NCBI GenBank assembly: GCA_916048095.2
Contig: OU696594.1
Location: 4,766,781 to 4,830,780, forward strand
DNA length: 64,000 nucleotides
Direction: 5' to 3'
From: Sacculina carcini
Lineage: Eukaryota > Arthropoda > Thecostraca > Sacculinidae
Shown: positions 23,441-36,855 of the stretch, in pieces
Numbering within the stretch: the stretch's first letter is position 1
How the letters are laid out: each line of letters starts with the position of its first letter
Translations under genes and position numbers: made by a program
Notes under the pieces: model-generated
Seen by the model: the letters and a program-made list of their open reading frames with translations, nothing else
Told to the model about the DNA's origin: nothing
Databases searched by the model: none

Positions 23441-23480
23441 GGACACACACACATACACATACTCACATATATACAAACAT
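22240..23480. repeat. Large TG/CA microsatellite domain
   Basis: TATA/CA tracts (22250-22330), a TG array punctuated by TATTGTTGCG about six times (22560-22750), TG with TATG variants to 23030, and CA arrays at 23110-23195 and 23410-23470. The long ORFs here are repeat artefacts. 22030-22200 and 23480-23880 show no gene. Confidence 0.9.
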
Positions 23481-23917
23481 GTACTTGACCTTTGATAGTA
23501 CTTTTATTTAATTATAGTTTTCTAGCATTGCTGGCGTGTGGGCGCGGTTTGCTTCTTTGCAAAATTCGTGCAAGTTGCAAAAGTTGCCAGAAATAAATTG
23601 GCAGCATCGGACACATGTTTGTTTGATGAATATTTTTCCTATAGTATTTCCACCAAAAGGCGTAGATTTGTGTGTCGAGGCTCGGGGGGATGACAGCCAT
23701 CATGCATTAGTGTTCAAAGTTGACTCAGTTAGTCAATTGCATGAGACCCTCAACCATTTTATGCCTAGTCAATTACAGCACACACATATACCTCAATGAA
23801 AAGTATATTGCATATAATTCCACACACATTTGTCGTGTATTGTTACTTTTTTGCTATGCTGATTTTGATGGCAATATACCCAAATGAATTGAACTCAGCA
23901 GAATTCCTGCGAGGTAT

Positions 23918-23970
23918 AATTGCATATATATACCCCCAGCAAATTTGTCGGGGGGTATATATACCCCCTA
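23918..23970. repeat. Hairpin TATATATACCCCC / GGGGGTATATATA
   Basis: Near-perfect inverted repeat around AGCAAATTTGTC. A related GGGGTATACCCCCC block lies near 21637. This is a likely MITE end or isolated palindrome; no gene from here to 24500. Confidence 0.55.
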
Positions 23971-24508
23971 GGATCTACGCACATGCAAATAACCTCTTTG
24001 AAGACAAGATCGATAGAAAATGATGAATTTCTTCGATTAGGTGACTGGAATCATGTACTAATTATGAGTGGTTTGTCTTTTGTCAGCGATATCGATAGAT
24101 ATGGACTTGCTAATTGCCTATTACACAGTCGTTTTGTAGCGCACACAGTCTCTTGTGACTAAGTCATCAGCAATTATAAATAGTGGAGATACGTGATATT
24201 TTATTATACCAAACTGATGAGGACCTAGTAAAATAATGTTTGCCTTTTTGTAAATGTTTTGATAGCTTTAAAAGCGCAGTTATATTTCATTGTCCATTCT
24301 ATATCGTTTTTTTTTCGTTAAAATAAACTAAATACTAAAAATAAATTTAATAAACAATGGCATTCTAATATGAACAGGAAAATTTGGCATTGAAAAAAAT
24401 TTACTTTTTGTAACCTTCTTGATTGGCCGCTAAGGAGAGCAGAAATAAGGGCGTGCTGCACAGCAGCGTGTCCTCGAAGGTCAAACGCCTCAGGCAACTT
24501 TACATCGA

Positions 24509-24518
24509 GTATATAAGC
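24509..24518 (+). promoter_or_regulatory. TATA box of the Gly/Tyr-rich protein gene
   Basis: GTATATAAGC lies about 95 bp upstream of the ATG at 24605, leaving a plausible start site near 24540 and a leader of about 65 nt. Confidence 0.6.
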
Positions 24519-24604
24519 TTGACCAGTTGGTTCGTTGCACACAAACACAAACACACAATCAACGTTTAAACATTTACCTTGCGTAAACCACCACAGAGCT
24601 CGCC

Positions 24605-27039
24605 ATGTCGTTCAAGGTAAGTACAACGTTAAATCTACAATTAATACAACATATATTTAATATTTATCATTATACCATCTATCAATAAATCTATATTTTG
24701 TTTGTCAAGTTTATGAATCGGACAGAACAGGACAACTATGTGTGTGTTTTATCTATCATAATTTTCGTTTATTTTCGTTTCTAAAGTGACTTTCTGACAT
24801 TCAATTTATTGCAACAACTGCATTTATTGCATTTCTCATCGCTGGTGTTGTGTGGAAAATGAAGTGTTGGCTCTTATCATTAAAAATTTGGGAATCTGAG
24901 ATATAATAAACTTTCAGAACACTGGACTCAGAGAACAATTGTTACTGAACACTAGTTTGAGATTAAAAAAAGCTTACGGGACACTAGAGTCAGATAAAGA
25001 AAGGTTGCCGTACACTGGAATGAGATATAATAGTTTACGGTACATGAGAGTCAGAGAAAAAAAACTATCAACGACTGGGGTCATAGAAAAATGGTTACGG
25101 AACACTGGAGTCATATAGGAAAAACGTTACGGAACACTGGAGTCATAGGAAGAAGGTTACGGAACAATGGAGTCATAGGAAGAAGGTTACGGAACACTGG
25201 AGTGATAGGAAGAAGGTTACGGAACACTGGAGTGATAGGAAAAGGTTACGGAACAGTGGAGTCATAGGAAGAAGGTTACGGACGTCTGGAGGGATAGGAA
25301 AGAGGTTACGGAACACTGATTTAATCCCAAAACATTTGTCTGCTTGCCTTTTCTTTCAGATTGTCGCCATTTTGTGCGTGGCTGTGGTAGCCGTGAGTGA
25401 GGCCTCATACGGCCACGGATACGGATACGCGGCTCCGGTGTCGAGGAGCTACCACGGTTACACCGGACACTCCGCTCCGGCCTACTCCGGATACCGTCGG
25501 GGAGTGAGCGGTTACAGCAGCGGAGTTGTTCATGGCTCCGCCGTCCATCACAATACGTATGCCGCGCCTCTGTCGTACGGGTCAGTTTTAGCATGGTGTT
25601 CGGGAATAATCGGGTGTTGGACTCCGTGGTGTAGTGGTTGGCAAACCCGCCTCACAAGCGGTAGGTCCGTGGTTCAAAACCCGGCAGAGGAGAATTTCTT
25701 TGGACGAATTCTATAATCCAACAGCATCTGTCCACCCAGCAGTAAATGATGGTACCAGATATCAGTCATGTGTTGTGTCATGCATTCTGGGGAGATGGCC
25801 CTCTCTAATACGTCTTCCGTCCTTGTGGCGTCATAGCGTGGAGAGGGTTGGTTCTGTGGTGACAGCGAGCTGCACGGGACACACCTGTGTGTGTTCATAA
25901 GCTTCGACTTCTTCCCGTGTAGCAGCTGTCACTTGAAGTCTTTAAACTATAACCTTTAACCTTATGAACCATTCGATCGGCATACAATGTACCCTGGTTT
26001 TATGAGAGCCCCGGTTATAAGAGAGTATTTCTTCCAGCCCGTCTTCTATATACTTTACGTCTAGTTTTTCCCGAATATAAGAGATACTTATTCTCCACTC
26101 CCGACAACTCCTTCATATACGAGATACAATGTATTTGCAATGACGCTAATGTTTGTTTGTTTAATGTTGTTTTTTAGGTTTTATTGGTGGTTTAATGACA
26201 TTTACTTATTGGTTGATGTTTTTGTTTCATTTATTTATTTTGCTTATTGTTATCATTATCTGATTCTAGTTGATTTTACGTTGCAATACTGCCTTAGTCA
26301 GCCTGTTTTAAATTACCCACAAAAATTGTTAGACATTTTAGGTGAAATATATTTTAATAACTATGTCTTAATTATTGGATTTCCGCATTTAAAAATAAAC
26401 CAGGTACTCTCACGGACCCGCCTACGGATACTCCGGCTACGGAGGTCTCGGCTACGGATACGGAAACGGCTACGGATACGGAAACGGTCAGAGTTACGGA
26501 TACGCTGGCCGCGGCTACGGACGCGGATACGCCGGATACGGATACGGATACGCCCCCGTCTACGGTGGTTATGGTGCGTAACGTATAACAGTTTAAAAAA
26601 ATTCACTTCAATGCAAATAATTATAAGAAAAAATAACGTAATAAGTAATATAAGTTAATTGAATATATTCATTATATTTTTAAGAATTAATATATATAAT
26701 ATAAAGCCGTAAAAATAAGTGTATCAGTAGCTCATAAGAAAACCTTTTCAGTTTTTCACTAGTTTATATTTTACAAAATGGTTTATGACAATATTCTTGG
26801 TATGATTATTTATTTAATTTAGCATTTTGTAATATTTATATTTTATTTTACAATTATATTATATAATTCTATATATATTCCTATATTTATATTTTTTAGC
26901 TTCAGAATAATACTTTAGAATTAAATCCGTGTTTATGTTTGACGTTTACAAACTTAATTTTTAACTTTGTTATTTTTTGCCGATTGCATATGTTGAAATG
27001 TTGCAACTTCTGTTTTGTGTTGTTGCAGGATATCATTGA
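24605..27039 (+). CDS. Secreted glycine/tyrosine-rich structural protein
   Basis: Exons: 24605-24616, 25360-25580, 26404-26573 and 27029-27039, in consistent phases (0, 2, 1), giving 137 residues ending GGYGYH. If the last intron is retained, the frame stops at 26581 with 136 residues. A signal peptide (MSFKIVAILCVAVVAVSEA) precedes a body of GYGYG, YSGY and GNGYGYGNGQ repeats. Such proteins are extracellular matrix, cuticle, shell or silk-like components; which one applies cannot be told from sequence. Support for the last exon: a long pyrimidine/TG tract ending GTTGCAG and a poly(A) signal at 27196. A 12-nt first coding exon before the signal peptide hydrophobic core is typical of such genes. 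Intron 2 carries a sense SINE and a pogo-like MITE; intron 1 carries a minisatellite. Confidence 0.85.
24712..24885 (+). mobile_element. hAT MITE fragment in intron 1
   Basis: Internal block CGGACAGAACAGGACAACTA through GTGTGGAAAATGAAG of the 17864-18142 family, without terminal repeats. Confidence 0.65.
24900..25315 (+). repeat. Minisatellite, unit GGTTACGGAACACTGGAGTC
   Basis: Units of about 29-36 bp (GGTTACGGAACACTGGAGT then CATAGGAAGAA) repeat about a dozen times and become more uniform towards exon 2, ending 45 bp before its acceptor. Confidence 0.85.
25619..25962 (+). mobile_element. tRNA-Val-derived SINE, copy 4
   Basis: Full-length sense copy in intron 2 of the Gly/Tyr-rich gene, beginning 38 bp after the donor of exon 2. 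Confidence 0.9.
25985..26132 (+). mobile_element. Short MITE (pogo/Tigger-like ends), copy 1
   Basis: Shares GCCCGTCTTCTATATACTTT and the flanking TATAAGAGA motifs with the inverse copy at 59317-59480. No ORF. The family label rests on the end motif only. Confidence 0.55.
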
Positions 27040-27195
27040 GCGAGGGACACTCGAGAATGAAACACGTGAACTCCATCCAAAAAAAGAACACACACTGCCC
27101 GTTTATTTATGAAATCCAAAAATTTGAGAATCAAACTACACAAAATATTTTGATGACAAAAAAAACACAGCAGACAGACATAAGGACATGCTCAC

Positions 27196-27201
27196 AATAA
27201 A
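27196..27201 (+). terminator. Poly(A) signal AATAAA
   Basis: Lies about 157 bp after the proposed TGA of the Gly/Tyr-rich gene, in support of the terminal exon at 27029. Confidence 0.6.
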
Positions 27202-27932
27202 TCCGTGTCATTTTTTTATGAAAAATTGAATACATTGCAAAACGTCTGTTGTTTTTTTCTGAAGAAAAAATTTCAAGCGGGAATTATATTTTTTATACAA
27301 ATTGTTATATGATTGTATTAAAAACATTGTATAGAATTTCCTTATTTGGGCTGAAATTTAACAAGAAAAGAGCCAAATTATGTTTTTTTTGTGCAAAAGA
27401 TGACTTTTGCAACCAAATTTTTATTTATCCAAGAGCCGACCCATAGGTACACCAAGACTAAATAGAATATTTACTTAAATGTTTACCATCAAAAGCGAAA
27501 ATCGCAAGACTCCAAATTTCTCAACTACAAATAAATTCAGAATAATATTGGAGTCCAGAACAAAGGTTCTTTGTGGGGGATGATCATACCATTTAAGGAT
27601 GTATTAAATAATTGAAGAAAAAATGTGTTTTACCTTGAGAAAGAATTCTTTAAAATATTATTTTTTCTTAGAGGAATTTTTAGCTGTATGAATGAATATT
27701 GGATAAAAATATCTATTATTTCCTCGTTAGTTTTTTTTATAGTTTTCATCATAGCTTTCAAAATCCAGGGCTTGCGGAAAATGACTGCTGATATGAAATG
27801 GGTTCGAACACAGCAAAAAGGTTGAGAACCACTGGTCTAGAGGGATTTTCAACCACTTTTAAGGGACACACATCTCTAAAAAATACCTTTCAAACAAACT
27901 ACTAAGGGACTAACATCTTAATCTAGTCGGAT
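27202..27932. other. AT-rich spacer between convergent genes
   Basis: Separates the plus-strand Gly/Tyr-rich gene from the minus-strand SMYD gene. It contains only a hAT MITE end (GGTTGAGAACCACTG near 27821 followed by GTCTAGAG, the classical target) and presumably the SMYD 3' UTR. Confidence 0.5.
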
Positions 27933-30900
27933 TTACTTCATAAGATCAACGATTGCCTCAAAAGAACCTACAAGATGTCCAATATCTTTAGACGGTTCCA
28001 CAATACTTTTGCTATTATTAAAGTTACCAATAAGGTCATTATAATTATTATTATTATTATTATTATTATTGTTGTTGTTATTGTTGTTGTTATTGTTGTT
28101 GTCCAAATTTGAGAATTCACTCAATATTTGGATCTGCGTTTGCAGTTCGCTTAACGCACATCGGGCCGCCTAAAAGAACACACACACATATGTATACACA
28201 CACACATATGTATACACACACACACACATATGTATACACACACACACACATATTTGAACTTTTCAACATATATGATCAGAAAGCGAAATCACAAATAATT
28301 GCTCAGGTTTTCGAGCGTTTTTGATTGTTTTTTGGTCCGTCACTTTCAGATAGCAAAATTTGACAACTAAAAGTGTAGTTTGGGTATTCATTTCTTATTT
28401 CCGTGTGCTCTCAATAAAGTATTAGATATTCCACAATTATAAACGAGCATTATTAAGTGAAAATTTAGTAAATACTTATTAATAACTATATTATTAATTT
28501 TTTGAGTAATATTAAGTATTACACAAGTATTAAACACTAATTGATCAAAAACACAATGTCGATATGAAAGCGTATTAAATATTTGGTAAATAAAATTCAT
28601 ACGCAAATGCTTGTATAATATTTGATGAGGTAAGAATGTTTGTTTAATCCAATACTTATTTGAGTAATCTCATATGAGATTACTCAAATATATCCATATT
28701 TTGTAGTTTTTTTTGTCTATATTAACACATATTTAAGCATTAGGCTATATTAATTAAGAAACATTTATTCGATATAAACGTAATACTCAACAGAAATTAT
28801 ATAAATAAATTGATACGCTATGTTGAAAATGTTGACATTTTTGTACCAATGGATATATATTTTTTGGAGAATTCTCACCTTGCAGACTTTTCCTTCTAGC
28901 GAGCTGCTTGGCTCAAAACCCAAAATAAAAATGGCTTTTTTCAGATGGCCGCGAGCTCTCTCAAGCTGGGAGATTATTTGTCGATCAGAGATTTTCTTCT
29001 TCTCGTGCGAACGACGGGCTAACTCCATCACAGGGGCATGTAGCTCAAAATGCGCCAGTCCTTTGATAACAAAACATTATCATTAATATTAATTACCCAC
29101 TAAACAAAACACTAAGCGACAATATCCGTACAAAGTACGGAATTTGTCGACAGAATATCTTATTGATTTCTTATTTAATATTTATTTTATATTTTGAGAA
29201 TATTTACGCTCAAGCAAAAAGAAGACTACGCAAAAATATACACCACAAATTTAGAATTATCAAATATTTGATTACTAGATTTATCAAATTTAATAAATTT
29301 AATAAAATATTATCAGGTATATTTTAGGTTTGGCTTACCTGTCATCCGTGAGATTTCAGGAAGACATTGTTTGGTTACGCTTATAACTTCCTCACACAAC
29401 TGTAAAAACACATATATGCAAATTAGCTTACAAAAACCACTCATTTATATTATATATATAAGCTTAAAAAATCACAGATAAAATATCTGGAATTATTTCG
29501 GAAAATTAAGTGTATTTTTTGCTAATTTATCTGTGATATGTGTTGAGTAATTATTTTAGCTGTTTGCGTTTTATAAAAATATTCACATCTTTAATTCAAA
29601 AAGATACTTATATTTGTAAGATATATAATTGCAAAAATTTGCCCATTTAATTGTGTATATTATGTATTAAATATATCTATGTCAAAAATTAAATACCACT
29701 TTACAATTCAAAATTTGTTTTTACATGACATGCTTAATTGTCATAGTAAGTATGTCAATAAATACTGAATTTTCTCGAAATGGTAACAGAAACAGTGGTA
29801 CACTTGAATTGGTGGTAATATTTGGTAAATATTGGTAAACCAGCTTGGTAAAGTATTTGGTAAACAAAGCTATATATCATGATTGTGTAATTTACACATG
29901 TTGATATCTTAATTACAACATTACTTAATTATATTATAGATATTATAGATATTATAGATATTATAGATATTATAGATATTATAGATATTATAGATATTTT
30001 AGATATTATAGATATTATTGATATTATAGATATTATAGATATTATAGATATTATAGATATTATAGACATTATAGATATTATATATATTATAGATATTATA
30101 GATATTATAGATACTATAGATATTATAGATATTATAGATATTATAGATATTATAGATATTATAGATATTATAGATATTATAGTTATTCTAGATATTCTAG
30201 ATATTATAGACATTATAGATATTATAGATATTATAGATATTATAAATATTATAGATATTATTATAGATTTCCGATTGTTGATAATATTGTATGTATTGTA
30301 TTGTATGATAATATATATAATGATGTATTGTATGATAATATATATTGTAGGTCGTTTATAGAGAGATAAAACAGACCTCAATCTTCCTGCGTAGCTGAAC
30401 ATCACTGAGTTTACTCAGAGGACACTGATCAAGACGTCCATAAATTTGCGATAATCTGTACCTCACAAAAATATACAAATGTCATATATAAGTATTGTTG
30501 TTGATTGTTGTTATATATTGAGGAACGTGGGCGAAATAATATTATGCAGTGTTATCGGGATATGGCTTATTATTTATTGTTATTTATACATTATTTTCGC
30601 TTCCAACTCTTTTTCTAAAAAAAATTCTCTTCCAACTCTCTTTTTCTCTGAATCTTTTGGGCGCTTCCAGTACACATGGCGTCACATTAGGGTGGTAATA
30701 GTGCTTGCACTCTTCCCATGCTACTGGATTTGCCTGTAATAAATAATATACGAGTAAATATATGTGTGTGTGTGTGTGTGTTATTTACTGTACATATGTA
30801 TGCATATAGATACTTAAAATATTTATGTTAGAGAAGGTCGTATAAACTTAGGAGCCTTGTCTTTATAGTTATTCATATAAAGAGACATGTGCTATAAGTA

Positions 30901-32025
30901 AAGTATGATAAATATTCATAAATGTAAACTCTAAAATTCAGTGGTCTTCAAACTTTTCCGCTCCGTTCGCCTATCATGCTTTCTTGATATTATTGTAGCT
31001 TCATGAAAATTTACCCACAAAATTCTACTCGTAGAAAATGTCTTTATGCACATTTTTGATATTATTCTGAAATCTATTATTTTCTACAGTAAGTAATCAC
31101 CCTCAAGGTTGAAAACCCCTGAAGAATAAGTTTTGGTTTAAACATATTAATGGAAATATTGTGTTTATAATTTCGTTTGATGTGTTTTCATATAATTTCA
31201 TTATATAAATTTAATTTGTATTTTTTTTAGTATTATAATTATTTTTTATTTTAATTTCTGAATGTTTTTATTTATAAAATGTTGTATATAAGGAAATTTA
31301 AATATATTTGCTGCTAAATTTTAATTAAATAGTGTTAAATTCTAAATGGATACTGCAAAATCTAAACAAGCTTTTCTGTAAATTCCGCTAAAAGAATTCG
31401 CACACGGCTAATGAAAATATCATCTGGCATCACTCACCTGTGTCGTGCATCGAACATCATGTAATGGTTATTGTGCAAAACATTAGCATATTTGCGCAGG
31501 TATAACTCGTGTTGAATCGGATCTGTTGAGTCCAACGAATCTAACTCTTTCAGCAACATTGCATTTAACCTCCTGATAACATTCAACACATTAATATAAA
31601 TGATAACATTCAAAACATTAACATAACTGATAACTTTAAGAAATGATTCTGCTCTCTCCTTCGATTCTCCATTTCTTAATAATAAGATTTTTTTCCACAC
31701 AACACACAGACACACACACACACACACACACACATACACACACAACACAGACACATACACAGACACATACACAGACACACAACACACAACACACAACACA
31801 CAACACACAACACACAGCACACAACACACAACACACAACACACAACACACAACACACAACACACAACACACAACACACAACACACAACACACAACACACA
31901 ACACACAACACACAACACACAACACACAACACACAACATACAACACACAACACACAACACACAACACACAACACACAACACACAAAACACAACACACACA
32001 TACACATACACACATATATACACAT

Positions 32026-32074
<49 letters not shown>

Positions 32075-35000
32075 CACGCACAGACACACAAACAGACAAA
32101 CACACACATGCAAGCATACACACACACAGACACGCAAACACACGCACACAAACACACACACATACACACATAGAAGAACACATACAAGCACACACACACG
32201 GGTGAGAAAATGGAGATATTTACCTGACACTTGAAGCCTTAACAGTGTAGGAACAATTAGTGCATCGCCAATCTTTCAGGTTTGCATCACAGCTTACAGG
32301 CAGCACATAACCTACAACAGACACGCATACACACACACAATTACATACACACACACACACACACACAGGCAACAATTTATATGATGTACCGCAAGAAATG
32401 TTTTATTTTACATTATATATTTGCAATGTATATTTGTTTTTGTATAAATTTACGTTACAAATTTACATTACGAATAAATTCAATTACAATTCAATTACAA
32501 TTAGTTCACTTTACACATATATGTAGAAACGTATATACACATATACGTTTTTTTGTTTTTTTATAACGAAATATTTGTCTATATGATGTTTTATAGATGT
32601 ACAGAGCTTGTCGGTGTGTTTATATAAAAAATACCCAAATATGAAAATAACCAAGCATACTGGAAATGCACATTCAATTCAATAGGGTATAATATAAATA
32701 AATATTTTAGTCAAGACTCACCTTTATCATCTTGGGGACAGCGACAGCATAGCAGGGCCGAGAAATAGAGCCCCATCTCCGTGGGATCTTCACAGCGAGC
32801 GCACGAACACAAAAAGAACTTGCTGTAGCTCAAATGCTCTTGCCTGGCTTGCGTTCCAACGATGGTGTGAGTGTAGGAAGTGAACAGAGGCTCGCCCTTG
32901 AATCAACAAATCAAGACTTGAGTCAACGAGTCTGTTCGATTCATACACTTGTTAAGAACTAAGAACTTCCGAAGTACATTGAATCGAGCTCTTATTCAGA
33001 AGTGCGGAATTCATTATTGTTTATAAGTCAATTATAAGGTGTTGTTTGTTCCGCTTTTGCGTGTTAATATTTTCTTTTATAACTGCGTTTTTTCCATTGA
33101 TATTTCACAATACAGTTTAGAATTTTTCCGTAGTTTTGAACGTATTAGGCATATAATAAATGCTCATAGAACAAAAACAAACATAATTAATGTCTACGAA
33201 TGATGTTCTGAAATATCAGTGAATGACTTCTAGATCATTTATTGTTAAAGGAATATTATAAGAATCCCCTCTCAATCTTGGATACATCCTTGGGGAGAAA
33301 CCCATCTTTCGCAACCTTAGTGACAGGAACTTTCTTCCCAACCTTGATGACATAAACATTTCTTTACAGCCCTGGAGACATCAAACTTTCTTCCCAACCT
33401 TGCAGACAGGAATCTTTCTTTCCAACATTGGAGACAGAAACCTTCCTTCTCATCATTGGAGACAGATATATTTCTTTACAAACTTGGTGACAGGAATATT
33501 TCTTGATGACAGAAACCTTTTTTCTCAACCTTAGGTAGATAATCTTTTCTCAACCTTTCATCACCATCGGGAACAAACGGCTTCAGACAGAGGCTAAACC
33601 AAATTTTCGCCTCACTTAGATAGCATAAAACAGTGGTTTCTCCAGGTGGTACGCCAACAAATTCGAGGTCATGAACAATATCACCTGTGCATGATTTCTG
33701 ACCATTAACCTTTTTAATCTTTTAAAGTTATTATGGGCTGAAATACCTTCTTGATGCGTCTTGCAGCTCTTATGTAGATGGTATAGGTGTCATCTACAGT
33801 GTGATGCACATTCGGAGTGCAATTATGAGCCAGAAGAGCGGCATCAGGGAACAAACAACGCACGTGCACTCCCTTGAACGGAGAGCGGGCCTCGAATGCG
33901 TTTGTCACCAGGGCACCTCCGATTTGGTGCAAGAGTTCAGACTTGGCGTCTACCTATCGGAATACGGAGAAGAAATAACCGCTCATTAGAAAAATTAGAT
34001 GCTTTTCCATGCTGGACTTGTAATTTTGCATTTGCACAATCATAAATACATTTATTTAGCCTTTTGATTTGATAATTTTATTTAATTCATAGTTTATTTC
34101 TTTTGCTTTTTACTTCATTAGCTTTCATCTTCCTGACTAAAACCTTTACTTTTCCAACTCTCTTTCTCTCTAAATCTTTAGGGCGCTTCCGGCTTCAAGA
34201 GACGAACCGACTAAAATCCAGCAAGAGATTGATTAAAATAACATATTAACACAAAATTAACTGACACTGTATAATTCTTAGTGAGCAAAATAAATAAATA
34301 AATAAATGATGCTATATATCAACCATTATTTAAAATATCTATTTCCTGTGTGCAATAGGATCTAATCTTTTTTTAGACAGCACCTTGCACACTTGTTGCA
34401 GAAATTTGACCACGTTGTGTTGGTGCACTGTGTGGAGTTCCGACTGGTTCCACGCCTCACGACTGCAGTCCATCTCCAGAACCCGGTTCCACAGTGTCGA
34501 ATGCGAGTGGCGTAAATGTAGAATCTGTGTGGAGTTTAGGGTTGATAAGGAACTTCGAGAAAAACGACCTTCGAAGTTAATACCGATATCGAATAGAAAC
34601 TCCGCTGGTAAACTCATTGAAATAACCCCCATTTGAGCTTGTGAGGCGTTAAATTTAAGCGGAAAATCTCGTGTACCAAGTACGTTAAATTTCATCACCA
34701 AGCCGTCTTGGCATTTTTGAGGTCATATAGGAGAGATATTCATTTGAATTATATGTGATTGGAACAGGACCGGGCATAGGTATAAGCAAACTAGACAACC
34801 GCCTAGGGCTTCATATTGGTGGGAGCCTCGCAACGAATCACAGAGGAATATAGCCTTTCATATAACATGGACAATCCCGATTACTATTGCATCGGATTAA
34901 AAGTTAAATCCCTCAAGTGACAGTTGCTACACGGGAAAAAGAGGAAGCTTATAAACAAGCACACAGGTGTGTCCCCCCGTGCAGCTCGCTGCCACCGCAG

Positions 35001-36794
35001 AACCAACCCTCTCCACCCTATGACACCACAAGGACGGAAGACGTATTAGAGAGGACCACCTCCACAGAATGCATGACACAATACATGACTGATATCTGGT
35101 ACCATTTACTGCTGGGTCGACAGGGGCTGTTGAATTATAGAATTCGCCCAACGAAATTCCCCTCCGCCGGGATTCGAACCACGGACCTCCCGCTTGTGAG
35201 GCGGGTGTGCTACCACTACACCACGGAGTCCAACAAACAACTCACTCTAATCGTGATGATACACTCCAAGTAAGCCGCGGGCGTTTGCATTTCTTCAATA
35301 ACGGGACGAGATCTCTTGCCTCCTCGGGACAACGTACCGCACTCCACCTGACAGAAAATTGTACATAGCGTAAAACACTTGAGTTACATCGGAAAAGCAA
35401 AGATATATTTAGTGTGTTAGAATATAGACATTAGGTCCAGATGAGATACATGATAGTCAACGACCGCCTAGTCCAGTGGCTCCCAACCTGTGGTACCTCG
35501 TGTACCACTAGTGGTACGCGAGGACCTTCCAGGTGGTACGCAAAGACTTTCGGAGTGATGAACAATGACACCAGGACATGATTTTTGATGTGTTGTGAGC
35601 AAAGTAATGTCCCTCATTGACCAGCTGGTAGAGAAGAAGCAGATACACTACTCTCATTGAGTTGTTTTCTTCAGTTGATTTGTGTGTTCTACTTGTAAAA
35701 TTATGTAAATAAAGTGATATCTGATTGAATTGAGTTCCTCTGGAACCAGGTGGTACTCGGCGACTGTACGCGGTACCTCCAAGTGGTACTCGGTCATAAA
35801 AAGGTTGGAAACCACTGATCTAGCTACTACCACCCTACAAACGGTGAAATACATCAAAGCATTACAATAATCTGAGAGATAAAATACATATTTGTGGTAT
35901 CCAAATATTTGTACTTTATCTAATATGCGATTTGGTGTACATGGGGCCACCGCAGGGTGGTAATAGTGCACTTGCACTCTTCCCCCATGCTACTGTATAT
36001 ACCTGTAATTTATTAGAATAATATTTTGTTTGTGTAAAATACCTGATGAACAGAACTGTCTTGACATTTCGCAGAGCACAGAGGATACATACATTTGGTG
36101 CATCTGTAAGCAAATACAAAATATGCATACAATTAAGCAACTTACAAATTCCATTCAATTATACAATTCAAATTTTTAAATTTCAAATTCAAATTTTCAA
36201 ATTCAAATTTTCAAATTCAAATTTTCAAATTCAAATTTTCAAATTCAAATTTTCAAATTCAAATTTTCAAATTCAAATTTTCAAATTCAAATTTTCAAAT
36301 TCAAATTTTCAAATTCAAACGTTCAAATTTTCGAACTCAATTTTTCAACAATTATTTTCATACTTTTCAGAAATCCACATCAAAATCAAATATAAAACAT
36401 ATACCTTAATTAAGCCACCAATAATAGATAATAGTAGATACACAATGATAGTATGAAGTTATTGGATTGATTATTTATTGTTATTTATTTGTTCATTTAC
36501 TTTTTCAACTCTCTCTATCTCTACATCTTTTGGTTAGCTTCCAGTACACATGGGGCCACCGCTGGGTGGTAATAGTGCACTTGCACTCTTCCCCCATGCT
36601 ACTGTGTTTACCTGTAATTAATAATAACAATAATAATAATAATAATAATAATATAGATGTATATCAATTTTACTAGCGATTCTTTTCAGAAACAGACACA
36701 AACACAATCCGCATCCAGGTGTCAAAATGTAAATAAAAAACACCACCATTATAATCAAACCAGCACTAATTATACATAAAAATACAAAAGTAAC

Positions 36795-36855
<61 letters not shown>

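Noticed and set aside
31775-31990. 7-bp ACACACA array as interstitial telomere-like repeat or CRISPR-like array
   Set aside because: The unit is a CA-slippage variant unlike any telomere motif, and there are no unique spacers. No CRISPR, operon or bacterial feature exists in this animal sequence.
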